From the NCBI GenBank assembly GCA_028023455.1, contig JAQFVV010000013.1, positions 1,426,001-1,490,000 of the forward strand: DNA of 64,000 bases. Reading direction: 5' to 3'. Made by a program: the position numbers and the translations under genes. This DNA is from Epiperipatus broadwayi. Taxonomy: Eukaryota > Onychophora > Udeonychophora > Euonychophora > Peripatidae. The notes under the pieces were generated by a model that saw nothing but the letters and a program-made list of their open reading frames with translations, made no database searches and was not told the DNA's origin. Below, in pieces: positions 33,058 through 46,792 of the stretch. How positions within the stretch are numbered: position 1 is the first letter of the stretch; each line of letters starts with the position of its first letter.

Positions 33058-35537
33058 TGTGGTGAAATAGAAAAAGTGGCAAATAGGGTTTTAGTTGAGA
33101 ATATGCAGAAGAATAAAAGTAATAAAAGAATGAGAGTTAGTAAAAGTGTAAAAGAGTGAAAAGAAGCATGCAGAGAATATAAGTGTGCTATTAAGAACAA
33201 AGAAAGTGAAAATGATATTAATGATAAATGGGGAAAGTACTTAGAAAAGAAGAAGTTGGCTAAAATGGATAATTATAGAGAGAGAGGATGAAATTGAATA
33301 GTAAATTGTTGGGGGATATTAATAAAAGTGGAAGAGATGGGAGTAAAAAATTTTGGAATTACATTAAAAGGAGAAATGTAGGGGAAAGAGAGATAGTATT
33401 AATAGATGATGAGGGAATAGTGTGTAGCTCTAGAGAAGAATTAGAGAGAATCTTAAATGGATATGTAATGGATATAGAAAAGATGTTAGATGTGAAGGAC
33501 TTAGTGATAGAAAACATGAAGGCATTTAGTAATGGGAATATTAGGTTCACAAAAAATGAACTGAATGAGGCAGGGAAGAGATTGAAAAGTGGAAAGGCGA
33601 GAGGTTTATATGGATGGGCAGCAGAGATGGTAATGAATTTAGGGCATAGAGCAAAAACAAAGTTATTATCATGTTTTAATAAGATGGCACAGAAGAGAGT
33701 TTTCCCAGGTAGTTGGAGTAATACAAGAATAAGATTATTATTTAAAAGAAAGGGTAAGGATCATAGAAAGTTAAATAATTATAGACTGATAGCGGTAACA
33801 TCAGTTTTATATAAAGTTTTCTCATATATGGTAGCTGGAAGAGTTGTAAAATGGATGGAAGAGAATAATGTAGTGGGGGAAATGCAAGGAGGTTTTAGGT
33901 CAGATAGGCATATAGGAGATAGTTTGTTTGTAGTTACACAACTTATGGAGATGAGTAGGTATTCAGGTAGATCATTATATATGAGTTTTATAGATATAGA
34001 GAAAGCATATGATAGAGTAAATAGAAATAGATTATGGATAAGGTTAGCAAATTTGGGAATGGATGAAGCTTTACTAAATATTATTAAGAAATTGTATGAA
34101 AATAAATTATTATACTTACCAATTATGGGATATAGAATCAGTTAAAGTTAAAAATGGGGTGGGATTAAGGCAAGGATGCCCTATGTCACCTATTTTATTT
34201 TTGTTGTATTTGAGTGAAATGGCGAAAGCAATAGAAAGACTAGGAAGAGGGATAGAGATACAATTAATAGGTGGCAAGAGAGTATATACTTTGTCGGGTC
34301 TTTTTTTTTTTGCAGATGATATCTTTTTGTGTGCAGAAAGAAGCGAAGATATGGAAATTATGTTGAGGACATGTGCAAGGTGGGTAAAGAGATGGGGATT
34401 AAATTTAGTGAAGAAAAATCAAATATAATGATGGTTAATACCTGGGGAAAGAGAAAATGTAGAATTTTTATTGGGAGATATAAAGTTAAGTGTGGTGGAT
34501 AGATATAGGTATTTGGGAATTATCTTATGTAATCAGGAAAATTGCTTGGATGAATGGGAGAAAAAGTTGGTAAATGAAGCAAAGAAAGGGGTTGGTAAAG
34601 AAATTAACGGTATATTCATATAATAAATATGATGTAGCTAGAATTGTATGGAAGGGAGTTGCAGTAGCAGGGTTAACATATGGTAATGATGCATTATGTG
34701 TTAGTAAAAGGGTTTTAGATTATTTAGAGAAAGTACAAAGGGAAGTAGGAAGACATGCCCTAGATGCAGAGATGTGGACAGCAAAGGAGGCAATTTCAAG
34801 GGGAAATGGGATGATCAAGTTTTTATATGAGAGATGCAAAAAGTAAAATGAAAATGTTTGGTAGGATGCAGTTTATGGATAGTAAAAGAATAGCCAAAAT
34901 AGTGTTTAATTGGGTTATGAGTAAAGGGAAGGTAACAAGATGGATAAGAAAGGTAATGTGGTATGCAAAAGATTTGGATAAAGAATTTATATCAGTATAT
35001 TTGTATAAAAGATGGAATGATTGTGTTAGGAGATTATTGAGTGTTATAGTGGTAAGGAATGGGATAAAAGAATAGAAGCATTAATAAAAAATAGGGGAGT
35101 TGGAGAGATGGAGAACTAATATGGAGGGTAAGAAGAGTTTAAATATATATAGAAGTAAACAGAACATTAGATGCGAGTTTATTTACGATAATAGTGAAGA
35201 AAGTAATTTATTGTTTAAGGTTCAAATGGGATCATTAGCAACCAGAGAATATACATGTAAATGGAAAACTATGGGTGATTTAGTGTGCAAATTGTGTAAG
35301 GAAGGTGTAGAAAATATTAGGCATCTGTTGATTGAATGTAAATGCTTGAAAGCAGAAAGGATACAGATAATGAAGTTATGGGAGAATAGATATGAACAAA
35401 GTGATTATACAGAAAGTGAGTTATTGGTTTTTATGCTGGGTTTGCAGAAAGATAAGGGGGATTTAGATATAAAGGCCATAGAGTTGACAAAGATTATGTT
35501 GTGGAAATGGGATGGGGCAGAATATGGGAAGACTTAG
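33058..35537 (+). pseudogene. LINE reverse transcriptase and CCHC C-terminus, frameshifted
   Basis: It continues the frame before it: after the TAG come CGEIEKVANRV and a TGA (from TGG) near 33158. A frame change near 33287 opens a 285-codon block with FWNYIKRRNV, NNYRLIAVTSVLYK, GEMQGGFRSDR and FIDIEKAYDRV (first palm Asp). The next block (to 34428, another frame) has GLRQGCPMSPILF and FFFADDIFLC, the catalytic FADD. The thumb follows at 34574-34846 and 34827-35075. The last block (35100-35537) ends in a zinc knuckle, CKLCKEGVENIRHLLIEC. All RT motifs survive, but in at least four frames, so the copy is inactive; few stops within blocks suggest moderate age. Confidence 0.88.
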
Positions 35538-35619
35538 AGTGAGAAATGGAAAATAAAGTGGCTAACATGTTTATCTGGGCATAATTGCTTAGATATTTTT
35601 GACTTCGTTTAAGGAGAAG

Positions 35620-35641
35620 CCAAAATACATCACATCACATC
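35620..35641 (+). repeat. LINE 3' tail of ATCAC units
   Basis: ACATCACATCACATCA closes the element. The sister copy ends the same way near 27138-27152. A short pentamer tail instead of poly-A is a family trait and marks the 3' boundary. Confidence 0.85.
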
Positions 35642-37285
35642 AGTATCATAACATTAATAAATATATCATTTAATAAAAATTAATAGTTATTAATATTTGT
35701 GTAACATTTATCAGTATATTTTAAAAAATATAGCAAGCTTATAATGGGAGAATGAAATGTTTATTGTTTAATTATAATTTCACTAAAATCATTTATTTGG
35801 AAAGGTTAGGGAATCAAGTTACTGAAATTAAAATAGAAAATATATACAGGTATATGTTTTTATATTTCATTATTATTATTTGCTCCTAATCCTGTTGGGA
35901 CTGGTTAGAAAATCACGATGAAACTATTTAATCCTCTTACATCATATCGTCTGTAGGATGTTAATAGACCATTCATATTTCAATTGTTTGATAATTTATT
36001 AGATCCTGTAATTTTTTTAATTACTTCTTTGAAGTAAATTAAAGCCATATTTTTGTGGGGTTTTTTTTATGAATAAAAACGTAACTCATAATTAATTGCC
36101 AACCTTTTTTTTTTTGAAATATTTTAAAATGATTCTGTCAGAAAAAAAAGTACTTTTAATATTTTTTAATTGTCAATTTTTTTATATAAATAAAATTGTT
36201 TATATAAAAGTATGTCTGAGATTTTATTTATATAAAAGCATTCTGTGATTTCCTTTTTATTATTTATAATTGAGCTGATGGAATACTGCCTAGTATCTTA
36301 GTCTATTGTATCTATAATCTGAAAAATGCCATTTTGGAAATTCCCAATTTGTATTAAATCTATATCCAATGTAGTTAATAGTTATTTTTAAATTAAAATT
36401 ATGTGATTATGCCTTGAGGGTTTTTTTTTTTTGGGGGGGGGGTGAGAGGAAATATTGCAGCAACATTCATGGTCAAGTCATATCTGAAAAGAGCAATAAA
36501 TAAAGTTAACATTTTTTTTCATTTATTTATCTGCTCTTAAAAATCTCAAAGGCTATATACATATATAGTAATTAACAGTTATAATGTGGCGGAGTTGAGC
36601 CAAAAGATACATTGATAAAACAACTTGAAAATAATTTATATACGTTATTCTTCCTACATATGAATGCCGATACTGGCTTTTTTGGTAAAGTAGTTACACA
36701 ATAAGCAAAAGTTTCAGGTTAAATTTTTGAATCAAATTGGAGAATAATTTGAAATAATACTCCAGTAGTAATGAGAATTGTGTGAGAAGTATTATAGAAG
36801 CTTACAGGTTTATCAGATTGAGCCTTATTTGATATTCTTCCCATCCAAAAAAAAATTGTGTACAGTATTATAAATAAATAGTATTAATGGACCATACTTG
36901 TCTGTATTAACATGATTCATTACAGTGTATTGCAGTATGATGCAAAAGGCAAAAATAAGACTACATTTCAATCCTGTCACACCGCTTGAAGTTGTAAGCA
37001 ATGTGAGAAATTATTTCTATTAGATGTGACTATTATTAGTACATCGTGAGGTTGTTTCACTTGTATTAGTGTGATGAGTTCTTTTTATTTTTATTTCTAG
37101 ATTATTTGTAACTGACATAAAAAGTGATGCATAAAATATTAAGCAACTTGTTAATAGACTAGTTTTATTAGTATTAAAGAAAAGCAAGTCAAAAGTAGTA
37201 ATAAAAAAATGAATTAATACATATGGTTGTTAGCAAAAAAAATGACATTTGGATATTATTTAAAAAAAAAAAAGAAATTGCTATG
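35642..37285. other. No gene recognised
   Basis: A/T-rich. A T-run meeting a G-run at about 36421-36442 resembles the one inside the S1 copy at 13.1 kb. Confidence 0.5.
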
Positions 37286-37289
37286 ATCA

Positions 37290-38410
37290 TAGTTATTTTC
37301 AATCATTATAAAAAAGGTTTCTCCAAATTTAATCCAGTATCCTTGATGTATAGCTGCTTCACAAAACTCGAGCAGGTTTTTATTTCATCTATTCCTATAA
37401 CATGGTATTTTTAGGTTTGTCTGCAATCCTTGAAATCCAGTTTAAAACTTTACTTCTCTATCAGCTCTCATATATTTAGTAATACATCTAGTTTAGCTTT
37501 ATTGTAATCATAATTTTTTATTAATGTCAGAGATATTTACATTTATCCATGTACTTTGTTTTCAATCACCATTGTGAATCTCAATATACATCTTTTCATA
37601 TTTTGCTTTGTGATCTTTAATTTCTATGTTATTCCTCTGTTAAGTATCCGAATATTGGGTCCATATGTAAGCATTAGACTCTAGAACACATTTATTCAAG
37701 ACCTATCTTTTCAAGCATATAGACATATTTATTTTTAATATTGTTTCTACCAAAAGCATTCAATCCAAATTCATTTCTTTAATTAATCTATCCATTATGT
37801 TTAACATCTGGTATTAATCTGACCAAAGTATTTATAATTAACTTCCATTTCATTAATATCATTTTTTATTTTCTCTTCTTTGAAAAGCCTTTGAACATTA
37901 TTTTAATATTTTTACTATTATCTTTTAATTCTTTTTTGCTTAGTCCTTGTAACACTTCCTGAAGCGTTGAAGCTTTATTTGCAAAAATAAGTGTCTCATA
38001 TACAAAATCTAGTTCATTTAAATAATCTCTATTTTTATGTAATCAGCTTTCCATGTTAATTTTTAAAATACTTTCTATAAAATTGCTGAAAAAGTTTTAA
38101 TAAAATGGAATCACTCTTGTTTATGGATTTTTTTATTATTTAGTTTCACTACGTAATCTGCTGCTGCATTTTAAATAAATATTCTTCAGCATTTGACATT
38201 ACCTTTGATATATGACTTGATGTTCTATAATTTAAATTTTGTAGAAATGCTTATAAAGTCAACTACCTTATCATAATATATTAATATAATGGGAAATGGC
38301 ATCACATTTATTGATTGATCTATTACTTCATAAAACCTTTGGTGCAAACATCTTGTAATCACTTATAAATTCAGCTTTTATCCAATTAAAAGATTAGTTA
38401 TAATTTTAAA
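37290..38410 (-). pseudogene. Second RTE-type LINE relic, RT part
   Basis: It follows the plus-strand text of the 3.2-4.1 kb relic in the same order: GAAATCCAGTTTAAAAC, ACACATTTATT, AAGCATATAGACATATTTAT, then ATCCATTATGTTTAACATC, and CTTCCTGAAGC further on. Minus-strand translation near 37900-38050 gives RDYLNELDFVYET, then ANKASTLQEVLQGLSKK, where FVYET stands in the place of the catalytic FADDI, and KIMFKGFSKK matches KTKVLFNAFSQK. Older and shorter than the 3-6 kb copy; no endonuclease is seen. Confidence 0.8.
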
Positions 38411-39685
38411 AAATGACCAATTTGCATCTTTTTTTAAAATAATCTTTATTTATTTTATTTTCCCAATATTTCAACCGAATAGCAATCTTCTCTGGGGCTT
38501 AAATTAATACTGTATATTATTTTAATATGTTCGTAACATGCAGTTTTTGTAATAGAAATATTAAATCATTTAAATACATACTTATGGCATAGAATTGTCT
38601 TATATATATATATGCACACAAATATATATCTACTTATATATATTTTTTACATATTAATTTTCATTTTGCATTTTATTAATTTTTTTATATAACCTTATAA
38701 CTATAAATATGCACACACAAGTATATCATTTTATTGAACATATCACATATATTTTTATATTATATATTTTTACTATTAATTATATCTCTATACATTTTAT
38801 ATTCATTAATATATGTTGTACCTGTCCAGATTAGAGCTGTATATCACAATATATAAAAAAAAAAAAGAATAAAGAACTTTATTGATCTTATTTAATTTAA
38901 TTTCACTTAATCTATAGATGATAATGGAGGTGTTGAAGTATAAATGTTAACTAGATAACCATGGCAAATTAATATTATTGATATTAGCATCAAATCATAA
39001 ATTGGTTGTGATCAATTTTAAGAAAAATATGAATAAGTGAATAGATAGGTAAATATTAGAAAATAATTAAGTAAATCATAAAATAAATTGCTTGAACAAA
39101 ATCGTTATTATTATTTATTATTTGTCCATTTTGTTATTACATTCACCATAACAGCTTTTACTTATTACACAATTAAATATTTCATATTGAATTATGTTTA
39201 TTAATTATTTTATTGGAATATATTATTAAAGATATATATTAAATTTTTGTATTAAAAATGTATATCTTGGTAACATGATATGTTATAAATAGAACTGAAA
39301 CAGCTTCAACTCAAGTCTTATAACTGTTGTCATTGTCTAGAATGGAGTTTTATATTCGTCTTTAAAAATAAAATCATTAATTTTATTTTTAAAATTCATT
39401 AATTTCTAAAACCATGGAAGAATAAAAATCTACCTATGTCCCCATTCAATTGAGGCAGCTCATTGATGAAATTACAGAGGAAATGACAAAATGCACTATA
39501 AAAAAAAAACATCACAATTTGAAATATTGCAAATAGGCTATAAAATATTCTGTTGTTAAAATCTAGGATTTCATCTATTTATTTGTGATGAATACAAACC
39601 CCATGATGTATATATGGATGTCATATTTCTGATCAATGAATTTCATTTTCTTGACTTGGAAAAGTGCTAACATTTACTACTCATG
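38411..39685. other. No gene recognised
   Basis: Very A/T-rich, with TA-repeat patches at about 38600-38650. RTE linker sequence could extend into the first few hundred bases, but I cannot demonstrate it. Confidence 0.5.
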
Positions 39686-39694
39686 ATTTTTTAA

Positions 39695-39778
39695 ATTCTC
39701 CTGTCTAGGTTCAAGCCTCAGATTATGAATTAGGATGAGAGGTAGATTCGTCACTACTACCATATAAGATCCTTTTTA
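39695..39778 (-). repeat. tRNA-like SINE head
   Basis: Minus strand reads ATCTTATATGGTAGTAGTGA, CGAATCTACCTCTCATCC, then GAGGCTTGAACCTAGACAGG: A-box-like and B-box-like blocks about 45 bases apart. The anticodon and acceptor stems are not tRNA-like enough for a gene. Confidence 0.45.
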
Positions 39779-40230
39779 TATTTAGTTAATTGAATAGAGA
39801 AGAAATTGTAACTAGTTTAAATGTCATTGCAAGAATACATTGATTTTTAATGAATTGTATTTTTAACATAAGCATGCACATTTTTATACTTTTATCTGAT
39901 ATGATAATGTGAAATGGTATTTTCTTAAACAAAATCCAAAGTTTTTATATATGGGTAATGTGTTCCAAAACTCTCTTAACCAAGTTAAATATTCTCTATC
40001 TTTTAAACCATTATATTATAATAAACTTAAGTATTTTGTATTGTCCAATTATTTTTTCAGTTCTAATTAATTTCTCTTTTTTATCCTGTCTTATTTTACT
40101 AAAAATTATTTATTAATTCCATTATTCTAACTTCATATTTTCCAATTTATAAAGATCTAAAAATAAAATCTTTACCTTTTTTTTTGTTCTTTTTACTTTC
40201 AGTATTCTTATACTCTTTATCCAATTTATT

Positions 40231-40371
40231 AAAACAGGCAAAACTCTCCATACAGTAGTGCCACTCAGTGCAAGCCAGAGTTATCAATGGATACCAGAAG
40301 GCTTATGCATAACTGTTTTTATAACAGTTATGAGCAAGCATAAGAAATGGTGATCATGTTACATTTAGTGG
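40231..40371 (+). mobile_element. HHR-B family copy, 141 bp, 15-bp target-site duplication
   Basis: Flanked by exact TTTATCCAATTTATT at 40216-40230 and 40372-40386. The left 80 bp is the inverted 3' part (AAAACAGGCAAAACTCTCC to GGCTTATGCATA), joined to the direct terminus CTGTTTTTATAACAGTTATG, then AGCAAGCATAAGAAATGGTG. The hammerhead core is absent. The exact flanks prove a single insertion with both orientations inside it. Confidence 0.9.
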
Positions 40372-40386
40372 TTTATCCAATTTATT

Positions 40387-40690
40387 CCTATCCTCTTTTA
40401 ATTTTCTTTATTCCAAAAATAAAATGTTCAATTTTTTTTTTTTACTGTGTCTGCATAAATTGCATCTACATCAACAATTCAAATCTTTATTTCATTTTTG
40501 TATTTTCCTCTAGTATCTAAAATTTGCATCTTTGCACTAAATAACAATAAACTGACTTTAATGTTATCATAGATGCTTTCATATTTTATATAATTTTTAT
40601 TCTTATGTAACTCCAAAGTTACTTTTTTAAATTCATATTCATTTTCCATAGCTCTGCTTTTCATTCTCTAATCAATTTAACTGTCCTTTT
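40387..40690 (-). other. Open minus-strand frame of unknown origin
   Basis: Positions 40479-40664 encode MKSRAMENEYEFKKVTLELH, then KNKNYIKYESIYDN and ISRKD-free, charged sequence. It looks more protein-like than its neighbours and may be a LINE relic, but I recognise no motif. Confidence 0.25.
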
Positions 40691-42080
40691 TTCCCACCCC
40701 TCATTATTATTTATTTCTAATACAGTCTTTACACATTTATTTTATTCCTTTTATAAATACGTAGAAATAAATTGTCTATCTATTAACTTTGCATATTGTA
40801 AAACATAACATGTCTAATTTTGCATTTACTGCCTATTGGCACTATTAGTGAATCATGCCATGAATCTCTCTTGTCCAACATATCCAATTTTGGATTTATT
40901 GCTAAATGCCAAAGATGGTGAATCCTACCATAAATATTAATTTATCAATATGCCATCAATTTCTTCTCATGTATTTAATATATTTAGAGTAACTGCAGAT
41001 TGTTTGAGACAATTACATAACCAATGAAAAGTATTTTATTAGCCTGAACTTGTTTCTAAAATGTGCATTATTTGTACAGTATAATAATCTCATGATTAGT
41101 TTCTCTGACATTTAAACACCCAAGTAAGTAGCAAGTCAAGCACAATAATTTAGTTAACCAAACTCATTTTCTTTTTATGTAGCCAAGAATCAATTCAGAG
41201 TCTTTAGTCTTTGTATCTACCATGAAATGCTTCATACGAAAGAAAAGTTTCGCTCTAAAATGGAGATACTAAAATAAACTATAATAAGAGGTTGGCAAGC
41301 AATGACAAATTAAGCCCGATGATTAAATATTATCAGTTGATCATAGTCCCTTTTGCTTAATCAGTCCAGCTTGCTCACAAAATGTTCATTTTAAATGTTA
41401 ATAAAAAAATTTTTTTAATATATATAACTAGTACAATTGTATGTGCCTGCACACATATACTATAATTTAAAGAAATAGTGTTTTATTATTTTCCCCTCCT
41501 TTTTAATATTTCTAGGGTAAAAGTACTATATACACCTGTATCTATAAAGGAAACAGATGTCTTTCCACCTCCCATTGCATATAAAAAATATATGTCTTCA
41601 CGATTTATTCTACACTTCCTTAGAATTTTTTTTCCATATGAAAAATTGTATATGTTGTTTATAATTGAAAATTATTTGCAATAATTTTGTGAAAATATAG
41701 ATTTTATTGAATAATTATTTTTAAGTGATATTTTTTCTAATGATAATAATTGTAGATTTATGCATATGGTACGTTTAATCCATTTGTGGGTGGCGTGTAT
41801 TTAGCATATTGATTTAACTCGTTTGAATAAGTTCTAATATATATATATTTATAGGTTGCCCACAAGTCACGAAAGAGTTATTATTTTTATAACCATTATT
41901 ACTTGGTAATATTTTCATTTCCCACTTGCTGGTCTTTATAATTTAGTTTAGGAAGTGAGTGTTCTTACTAACAAAATTAGTAGATTTTCACTTTCTAAAT
42001 CAAATAATTGTTTCATCAAAAAAAAGTTTTGATTTTTAGATTATTCTGTGTATTCATATGCAGAAGGGAAAACAGAAAGA
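40691..42080. other. No gene recognised
   Basis: A/T-rich. A short repeated phrase (CATGCCATGAATCTC and CCTACCATAAATATT, about 40853 and 40933) suggests an old local duplication. Confidence 0.45.
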
Positions 42081-42084
42081 CTTG

Positions 42085-42320
42085 TGTGTGTATGAATATG
42101 CAAACATTATACTATCAGCCTGCCATAACCGTGATCTGGAGTGGTAAGCTGATTTTTTTTCCAGGTTTTAAACAGGCTTAGGATTTTGTTTTTCATGTGT
42201 CCAGGCTTTAATAATAGAAATAGCTGACCAAAACAAGGATAGAAAATCATTAAAATTCTCACCATCTGGCGTTCAGCAAACTTAATGAGTATAGCTTTCT
42301 TAGCTGTTCTTTTTTGGAAA
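42085..42320 (+). repeat. SINE-like repeat S1, copy 3
   Basis: ATACTATCAGCCTGCCATAA, TGATCTGGAGTGG, CCAGGTTTTAAACAGGCTTA, GGATTTTGTTTTTC and TTAATGAGTATAGC align with the 20.6-kb copy. Its middle is diverged. Confidence 0.6.
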
Positions 42321-43214
42321 ACTATTAGGGTATTATCCAGTAGAAGTTTTTTTTAATTAGTTGTTGTTGTTTTTTTAATCTACTTACTGAATAATAAAAT
42401 ATATCAATAAAAAGTAAAAAGCCCTGCGTGGATTATTGTAATTGTAGAATGGTAGACTGAAATTAAGAGTTAAACGTCACTGGATCTTAGTCACGTGATC
42501 TCCGCGTGCACACACTGCGCATTGTTATTATTACTACAAACAAAAACACAGATGAAACTTTTTTTAATAGAAAATTGTATTCTGACGTTATGAATTTTTT
42601 TTATATAAATAATGTGCCTTCCCCCCCCCCCCATTAAAGTAGTTTAAACCTTCAGTAAATAGTTCTCTATTGGAATTGTGCATAATTAATTGTCCAATTT
42701 TCTTTTCTTCCATTCATCATTTGTATCCTCAATTCTTAATGAGTTTTCTGATATTTTATATATACCCAAAGCGTCAACTTCCCGACACATACTTTAAACC
42801 CATGAATAAAGTCTTCTGAAAAAGATAGGCGTGATTGTATTTAACAATGATAGACTACATATCAATCTTTAAGTTTAAAGTTTATATACGGGCTATAGGC
42901 GATCAATAATAATCATTACAATCTTTGTTTAAAGAGGATGTTGTCAAATGTGTAAGAGCAAGAAATTTGGCAGTTGTACATTAGAGTTTAGTAATCTGAT
43001 ATTTTATCTATTCATAGTTATTTACTTAGTTATGACATATTTTGATTGCCTTTCAAAAATGATATTAAAAAGACGGAATAAGTTTATTTACAAATCAAAA
43101 TTAATAGTAGTTAAATATAAACGATATTTTTAAAATATAAACTCAAAAATTCGTTGAGCTTTAGTGCATACTAGTTTGTTTTAACTTTTCTCTTCTATAT
43201 ATATTATGTAACTA
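42321..43214. other. No gene recognised
   Basis: A slightly GC-richer stretch at 42470-42530 and a 12-base C-run near 42621-42632. No motif-bearing frame. Confidence 0.5.
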
Positions 43215-43475
43215 GTTTGAAAGGTATATGACCTGGAGTTTGAATCTGGGCCAGGTGGAATTTTTTTCATGAGGCTTAGAATTTTTTTGTAGAGAAGTTG
43301 CTGGCTCATAGCCAATCTAGCTATACATCGCCATTAGTCAATAAATGAATATCTAGCTTTCCTTACCTAGAGGAAAGACAGTAGTGAGAAACTTCTCTAA
43401 ATATAATTTCCTGGCAATTGGTAAAACAAATTAATATTGCCTTTTTCACTATGCCTTTTTGAGGAGTTCTTGGAG
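43215..43475 (+). repeat. SINE-like repeat S1, copy 4
   Basis: The cleanest head: GACCTGGAGTTTGAATCTGG (B-box-like), GGCCAGGTGGAATTTTTTTC, GAGGCTTAGAATTTTTTTG, AAGTTGCTGGCTCATAGCC, AATCTAGCTATAC, then AGAGGAAAGACAGTAGTGAG and AAACTTCTC. Confidence 0.65.
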
Positions 43476-46400
43476 ACATGTTTGCCATGCAATTAACTTC
43501 TCATTAAAAAGGTTGATTTACCTTATTTTTGCATCAATTTAATGAGTAATATATAATTTGCATTAGACAATAGTAACATAAATAGTAAGTACTGGATACT
43601 AGATGATAATACAGATTTTTATAAATACTATTGTTTGGACTAATTGGCTGCTTTTCATTATTAATTCATTGGCCATTCTATATGCTATTCATACTAATAT
43701 TTTGATAATTCAAAGTATTCTATTTTGAATCAGTATAACTTAATTATGTAATAGCTATTTAAATAGGTCTGAAACTAAGTTAGAATTATACTTTAGTGTT
43801 CCCAAGTTATAAATCATTGTTGATGCTTTTCGTGCTTTTCGCTTCTTTCCAAATCCAAACTACTTTTCACATAAAAACATATACTAATCTATTATTAATA
43901 TACTTATTTAAGACTGCAAGCAGGTCTTAACAGCATGCTTGATTTAACTACTTTTAAAATGTTCATATTTTATTATATTATAGGTTTTTACTATAACGCA
44001 ATTATTAGATGTCTTCTTTTCTAAATTATTTTTATATTACAAACACCAACTCAAATCTCTCTCAGACACACAGCCTTTAACAGATCAATTCTTTAAGCTT
44101 TTCCCCCATTTCATCTTCTATTTGTTTGATTGATTTTTGTGTGTTAATGTAGGAATGGATGTGTTCTTTGTTCATTTCAATAAAAATTTTATTAACAATA
44201 AATAGTGATTACATCCTGATATAGGATAAATAAATGGATAAATTGTACAATAATATGATTATATAATGTTCTAATTGCCATCTGGCTAGATTATGGTATG
44301 AGAGCACATTTGTTATACTCTTATGTGGTTAGGTATAATGAAGAGATTGTGTAGAATATGAGAAACTAAGAACTTGTTTAATGGTATTAGTATTTTTAAT
44401 ATAAACATGAATATTTTCTTTTAGAATTGCCTATTCTATAATGCTGGGTAGGTGGGAGTTAATAATCAGGAAAAGGATAGAGTGGTTAAAGACCAGGTGT
44501 CATCAAAGACTTTACTGGAGGCAAGAAGCTGGTCACATTTCTTGATTTTTTTGAGCGTTTGATAAAACAATGGTATAATTTGTGGCAGGGGTAATTCCAT
44601 GAGAGTTTTGCATCTCACTATCCATATGGAATAAAGGACAAAGGTAAAAAACCTTATTATTGAAAAAGTTCCATTGTGAATGGCATTTTCAAGTGAGAGT
44701 TCTTTGATATGTATTATTTATGACTTCACATATTCACTGAATGTTGCAAAAAAAATTTCTCCAAATTTTTTTTTATACTAATCAACTAAAGAAATCCACT
44801 TATACATTAATGTTTTTTTATTAGTGAGAGAGAGAAAAGAAGAAAAAACAAAGAATGTTTATAATTTTAGTTTTATTGTGAATCTTTAGTACTGTTAAAT
44901 AATGTAACTATGAATCATTGTACATATTTTAAACAAGCATGAATTAAAATCATTTATCTTTTTTTAGAATAATTTTTAATGTTTGTTTAACAAAGAGCAT
45001 TTAGTATCATGTGAAGGATTTTTTCTTAAAAAATAATTTTTTAAAAAATGACTAAATAAAACAAATTTCTAGTTATTTTAATGTTTCAGCATCATTCAAT
45101 CTCTTTGCAACTGACCTCTGTATAGAAATGGATAAAATATTAATTTTTATTATGGATAATCAAAAGAAGAGATATTCTTTTGTCTGAAGGTTTGTAATGA
45201 TGATATATTATAAGATGTGATATCACATCTTGAGATATTCTTTCTGTTATTTTTTCACTAACAGAGTTTCATTATCATTATTTTGAAGCCATTAATTCTT
45301 GACTCTTTTCAGGTAGAAAATTTTACATATTTGAACAAAGTCATTCAGCTAATTGTAATGAAATTGGAAATGATTAAAAAGTGATTGTGTAATAATCATT
45401 ATAAAAAGATTATTAATTAAAAAAAATTAATTTAACTGTTCTATTCAAATCTACATATCAAACATATAGGCAAACAAATGTAGCAGCACTTTGTCTTTCT
45501 CTTAATTAATGTAGTAGGAAAATACAATGTAGTAGGAAAATACTAAGTACAGTACATGCATATAATGCATTATTTAATAGAAAATTCTCTTGTTGTTTTT
45601 TTAATGAATTGTTTTGTAAAGGGTTTTTTTTAAAAAAAAAAAGTATATATATTTTTACAAAAAAAAAAAAGGAACTATTAATAATTATATTTTTATAGAT
45701 AATTTTCACTATATTGAATTGTCTCAATAAATTATTTATTCAAATTTATTTTCTAGAAAATAAAATTACTTGTAATATTAAAAAAGCAAAAAGAAATTTA
45801 AAAAAGCAGTTTGTGGAGGCAATTGCTTCTGCATACATATATGTGCATATAAAAATGATCTAAGGCAGGTATAATGTATATTCGCACTTGAAAATTATAA
45901 TTCACTAGTTCTAAACTAAAAATGAAGTGCCAAAACACTTTAATTTTTAGAAAAGCAGCAACTTGCAATGGCAATTTTATGAATATTGAGATAAATTTAA
46001 TAACAAAATTCTTATTTTAAAACTTATATAACCACTTTCATAATTTATAAATAAATTTAAAATTAATAATTTTAACAATATTTTAATTCTTTATTTTTTA
46101 TTTTATTTTATTATAATGATTATAGTTTCTGTTTTGATTTTTATGGTAAATTAACTTTATAAAGCATATATTTTATTTTTTTAAGATCATATAAATTAAA
46201 ATTGTGTAAATTATATAAAATTTGATATGTTATATATGTTAGTTAATAAGTTAAAAGAATATCAATTGACCAAAATGAAACATAATGTAAATGTATTTTT
46301 AAAAAAATCAATTAAGATAAAAAGATATAAAATTTAAATTTATTATTTAAATTCAATTGATTTTGAAAGAATTTTGCATTCACATTTATGGGAGAAATTT

Positions 46401-46785
46401 CAATAATTAAAGATCAGTTGTCCTATTTTTGTATGCCATTTCACAAATTATGGTCTTTGTTCACATGTGCTAATATAAGAATGTCATATATTAGATAATT
46501 ACTAACATTCTTTTTATGTTGACATTTTGATGTTAAACATTTAATACAGAATAGCAAACTTTTATATATATAGTTGAGAATCAATAACAGATAAATTTGA
46601 CTTTCAACTTTTTTTCCCATAAATTTTTGCTATATCATAATTGAGGATGTGAAAATGACCAGATATTAGACAATTCACTGTCGTTGTTTTTATGTTGTCA
46701 TTTCTTTCAAAAATAAACTATTAACATATGATTTTTTTTTTCTACAGTACAGGCTATTTCATATCTGCACTCCAATATGTAATAT
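43476..46785. other. No gene recognised
   Basis: About 3.3 kb of A/T-rich sequence without a supportable coding frame. Homopolymer A/T runs are frequent (for example 45626-45672). Confidence 0.55.
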
Positions 46786-46792
46786 ATAGAAG

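Larger units (their letters stand above)
30571..35640 (+). mobile_element. Near full-length LINE with PHD, SGNH esterase, endonuclease and RT
   Basis: About 5.07 kb: two tandem 5' units, a PHD-finger frame, a 603-codon frame with coiled coil, SGNH esterase and EEP endonuclease, an RT region broken by frameshifts, a CCHC knuckle and a 3' tail of ATCAC units (35626-35640). PHD and esterase domains are known accessory parts of CR1-group non-LTR retrotransposons. The C-terminal CCHC is more usual in Jockey/R1-type elements, so I leave the clade open. The 3.8-kb relic at 23.3 kb is a truncated sister. Confidence 0.9.
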
